In this document: one piece after another, positions 13,509 through 16,117 of the stretch
How the letters are laid out: the number at the start of each line of letters is the position of its first letter
How positions within the stretch are numbered: position 1 is the first letter of the stretch
Notes under the pieces: model-generated
Told to the model about the DNA's origin: nothing
Database searches by the model: none
Seen by the model: only the letters and a program-made list of their open reading frames with translations
From: Spirochaeta sp.
GTDB taxonomy: Bacteria; Spirochaetota; Spirochaetia; DSM-2461
Reading direction: 5' to 3'
Length of the DNA: 16,117 nt
NCBI GenBank assembly: GCA_030635565.1
Contig: DAOVYP010000015.1
Location: forward strand, 1-16,117
Translations under genes and position numbers: made by a program

Positions 13509-16117
13509 ATGAGCTGTTCAAAACGCCGCTTCGTGGTCGTGGTCATATTCGTTCTGTTCTTATCGACACTTTCTGCACAAACTGAATCAACAGATGAGAT
13601 TACCCTCGAATCTCTACGAAATCTGAGGGAACAAACGCTGAATGATGGCGGGCTGACTGATGAACTGCGGGAGCAGATACTGGCACAGTATGACAGCGCG
13701 ATTCTTTTGCTTGAAACCGAGCGTGACAACCTTGCCGCTGCCGCCGGTTTTGAGAGAGAACGGAGCGGAATTGATCAGAAGTTATCCAACCTTCAAGCGG
13801 AGTTTGAGCGGCCGGAGCCCCCACTGCAGCTGAATCTTCCGGAAAACCCGACGGTTGAGCAGGTAGAGGATGCCCTCGCCCGGGAGCGGGCGAGGCTTGT
13901 GGCCAATATGGCGGCGCTTCGCGATCAGCAGAGGCTTCTGGACGACAGAACGCAAACACGGTCAGATATTTCCCGAAGACTTGGAGAGCTCGACTTGAAG
14001 CTCGATCTCCTGAATCGGGAGTCCCGGGTGCAGGGGGATAGCTTGGTTCATTCCGAATTGAAGCAGGCCTCAAGCATGAATATTCTGACTCAGCGTAAAG
14101 AACTTTTCAGTGAGAATCTGATGCTCCGGGAGAAACTTGCTCTTCTCGCGGAACTCAGTCCCCTCATTCCGCTTAATGTCGACTTGAACGGGAGACGTGT
14201 TGCCTTCAGTGAAGAAATGGTGGCGTTATATGAACAGAAAGCTGACGAGCTTCGGGTGGAGCAGGCAAATGAGTCACTTGGTGAAATACATGAACTCAGC
14301 CGACAAGTTGCCTTACTGCTTCCACAGCTGGAAGGGTTAGCCGCCGAGTCCGAAGAGTTGGCGGAGACACTATGGGGTCATGAAGGTGTTGTTACTTTGT
14401 CTGATAAGACTGAGAAGGCCCTTATCGAGACACGAAACCATCGGACTGAGTTGGATCGGATTGCAGATCTGACACTCAGAAAATTCGAAGCATACGGACA
14501 TCGCGGCAGCCTCAGGCGGTGGTGGCCGCAAATTCCCGAGGGATTTCCCGAGGCGGGTTCGGTTGCAGGTACCATTAAATATCTGGATAGGGCAATCCCC
14601 GAGGTTGAACAAAAACTCATCACTTTCGAACAGGATCGGACGAAGTCAAATGAACTCGCCCGCCGGATAATGCTTCAGGTACAGGATGAATTGGGTGACG
14701 AAGCAACACCGGAAATATTGCATCAGGTTCGATCGCTGCTGGCCGTACGCCAGAATCTTCTCGACGGGTTGATACAGAGTGTTGGCCGATACTCCAATCT
14801 GCTGGTCGAGTACAGAGCCGTATCCGAAAACTTCCTGATACAGCTTAAGGAAATCGAATCGTTCCTCTATTCGAATGTTATGTGGTCACGCAGTGTACCA
14901 AAGCCGATTATACCCGGATTTCGCGATTTAATCGCAGCATTGCAATGGCTGATAAATTTTGAACATTTTAATGAATTATCGAAAGACGGCTTTAATTTCC
15001 AGGCCATCCGGATATTTGCCCTTCTATTACTGATTCTCTTTCTTATCTTTAGACAACCATTACGGCGACGACTTAATAAATTGACAGATCTTTGTGCGGA
15101 TTCGGAGAAAGACAAGCTGATCGTAACCTTAGAAGCCCTGATAATCACCGGATTTCTGGCGGCTCCATTGCCCATCGCCTTTTATCTTACCGGAAGCCTT
15201 ATAAACATGATCGGGAAATCAGCTTACTGGTATGCATCTGCCGATGCTTTCTTCAAAATTGCCGTAATTACCGCTATTCTCGAATCAATACGTCAGGTTT
15301 TTGCAGATCGAGGTATTGCCGAAGTGCATTTCGACTGGCACATATCTTCCAACCGGCAATTCAACCGCAGACTGTTGAAAACTGAAGCCATGGCTCTTCC
15401 GCTGCTTTATATAGCCCTGTTTTTCGCTTTTGCGGGTATGCGTCTCGACAGCCCTGCAGAGCTGCAGATGTATAACAATTCTTTAGGCCGTTTGGTTTTT
15501 ATCGTTGCGTTACTCATCCTCGGATTATCGATATTGACCTTGCTCCGACCGGAGAAGAAAACAGATCCTCCGGAATTGTATACCCGTGTTACTTGGCCCC
15601 GACAATTGTCCGGATATGCATTTCCCACCGTATTTCTCGGTGTGTATCCGGTTATTACTCTAACCACGCTTATCCCGTCAATAATGGCAGCCTTCGGGTA
15701 CTACCTCACAGGTTTGCTGCTGGCTTATCAGATGCAGCGTTCTCTTCTGCTCGCATTTATAGTTCTGATAGGGTGGGGGTTGATACAACGTGCTCAGGTT
15801 ATTCGGCAGCAGCAGCGTCCTCTCGAACAGGATACGGGATCGGATCATGAAACCGCAGACAAGCAGATACGGCATTTATCCCGATTTATCATCATGACTA
15901 TATTTGTGGTGGGGCTTCTGTACATATGGTCCGATGCCCTGCCTATGATACAAATATTCAAGCGGATACAGCTTCTGCCGAGCATCGAACTTCTAGAATC
16001 TTCGGATACCCTTACCTCATCCCTTGGTATATCCCAGAGTGAAAACAGCACTCCCGCAACCCCGGCAGATGAATCCAACAACTCAAATCCGCCGACAACG
16101 GAAGTCTCAAACCTGAC
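13509..16117 (+). CDS. MscK/KefA-like mechanosensitive channel, 3' end outside the window
   Basis: An open frame of 869 codons starts at ATG 13509, three codons after an in-frame stop, and runs off the right edge. Residues 1-24 are a signal peptide (FVVVVIFVLFLSTLSA, then QTES). Residues 25-490 are a charged, mostly helical coiled-coil region matching the periplasmic MscS-porin domain of MscK/KefA. About eight membrane helices follow, near 500-520, 545-568, 580-600, 627-645, 660-680, 702-728, 743-760 and 790-808. A Ser/Thr/Asn/Pro-rich stretch occupies about 825-869. The pore-forming MscS domain, normally the last ~280 residues, would lie beyond the window. Such channels open under membrane tension during osmotic downshock. 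MscM/YbdG- or YjeP-type relatives are alternatives. The ribosome-binding site is weak. Confidence 0.8.
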   Translation, partial: MSCSKRRFVVVVIFVLFLSTLSAQTESTDEITLESLRNLREQTLNDGGLTDELREQILAQYDSAILLLETERDNLAAAAGFERERSGIDQKLSNLQAEFERPEPPLQLNLPENPTVEQVEDALARERARLVANMAALRDQQRLLDDRTQTRSDISRRLGELDLKLDLLNRESRVQGDSLVHSELKQASSMNILTQRKELFSENLMLREKLALLAELSPLIPLNVDLNGRRVAFSEEMVALYEQKADELRVEQANESLGEIHELSRQVALLLPQLEGLAAESEELAETLWGHEGVVTLSDKTEKALIETRNHRTELDRIADLTLRKFEAYGHRGSLRRWWPQIPEGFPEAGSVAGTIKYLDRAIPEVEQKLITFEQDRTKSNELARRIMLQVQDELGDEATPEILHQVRSLLAVRQNLLDGLIQSVGRYSNLLVEYRAVSENFLIQLKEIESFLYSNVMWSRSVPKPIIPGFRDLIAALQWLINFEHFNELSKDGFNFQAIRIFALLLLILFLIFRQPLRRRLNKLTDLCADSEKDKLIVTLEALIITGFLAAPLPIAFYLTGSLINMIGKSAYWYASADAFFKIAVITAILESIRQVFADRGIAEVHFDWHISSNRQFNRRLLKTEAMALPLLYIALFFAFAGMRLDSPAELQMYNNSLGRLVFIVALLILGLSILTLLRPEKKTDPPELYTRVTWPRQLSGYAFPTVFLGVYPVITLTTLIPSIMAAFGYYLTGLLLAYQMQRSLLLAFIVLIGWGLIQRAQVIRQQQRPLEQDTGSDHETADKQIRHLSRFIIMTIFVVGLLYIWSDALPMIQIFKRIQLLPSIELLESSDTLTSSLGISQSENSTPATPADESNNSNPPTTEVSNL

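Overview
This window looks like part of the genome of an anaerobic or facultatively anaerobic two-membrane bacterium. A spirochaete is plausible but not proven. The evidence is a YgeW/XdhD-type purine-degradation cluster, a DUF1667 protein of the type common in anaerobes, secreted proteins with signal peptides, and a large MscK-like channel with a long periplasmic domain. The left two thirds (about 441-10980) is GC-rich with tightly packed plus-strand genes. The right third (about 11380-16117) is visibly more AT-rich. The two are separated by a decayed stretch.

Region 1-440 holds the interior of a minus-strand LVIVD-repeat beta-propeller gene. It stops abruptly at about 440, where the plus-strand frame begins in the middle of a xanthine-dehydrogenase molybdenum subunit. 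Both genes are broken at the same point, so this is either an assembly chimera or a genuine rearrangement.

Region 441-10984 is one operon-like run. It holds a three-subunit purine-type molybdenum hydroxylase (molybdenum subunit lacking its 5' part, [2Fe-2S] subunit, FAD subunit), a TrpB-like PLP enzyme of unknown reaction, an 8-oxoguanine-deaminase-like amidohydrolase, a YgfM-like FAD protein, a full-length XdhD-like hydroxylase, and a YgeW-like knotted transcarbamylase. Most neighbours overlap by 4-7 bases. The set resembles the E. coli xdh-yge-ygf-ssnA purine region. It differs in having a TrpB-fold enzyme where YgeX would be expected and an 8-oxoguanine-deaminase-type enzyme in place of SsnA. 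The probable logic is hydroxylation and deamination of purines, then breakdown of ureido/carbamoyl products with YgeW handling a carbamoyl group. The substrates are inferred.

Region 10985-13106 is decayed. It contains an IS91-type transposase remnant with several mini-hairpins that share a TTT loop, a frameshifted minus-strand membrane-protein remnant, an intact TraB/GumN-family exported protein, and a 3' remnant of what looks like the FAD/NAD oxidoreductase partner of DUF1667. After it come an intact DUF1667 gene (13103-13456) and the first 869 codons of an MscK/KefA-like mechanosensitive channel that runs off the right edge.
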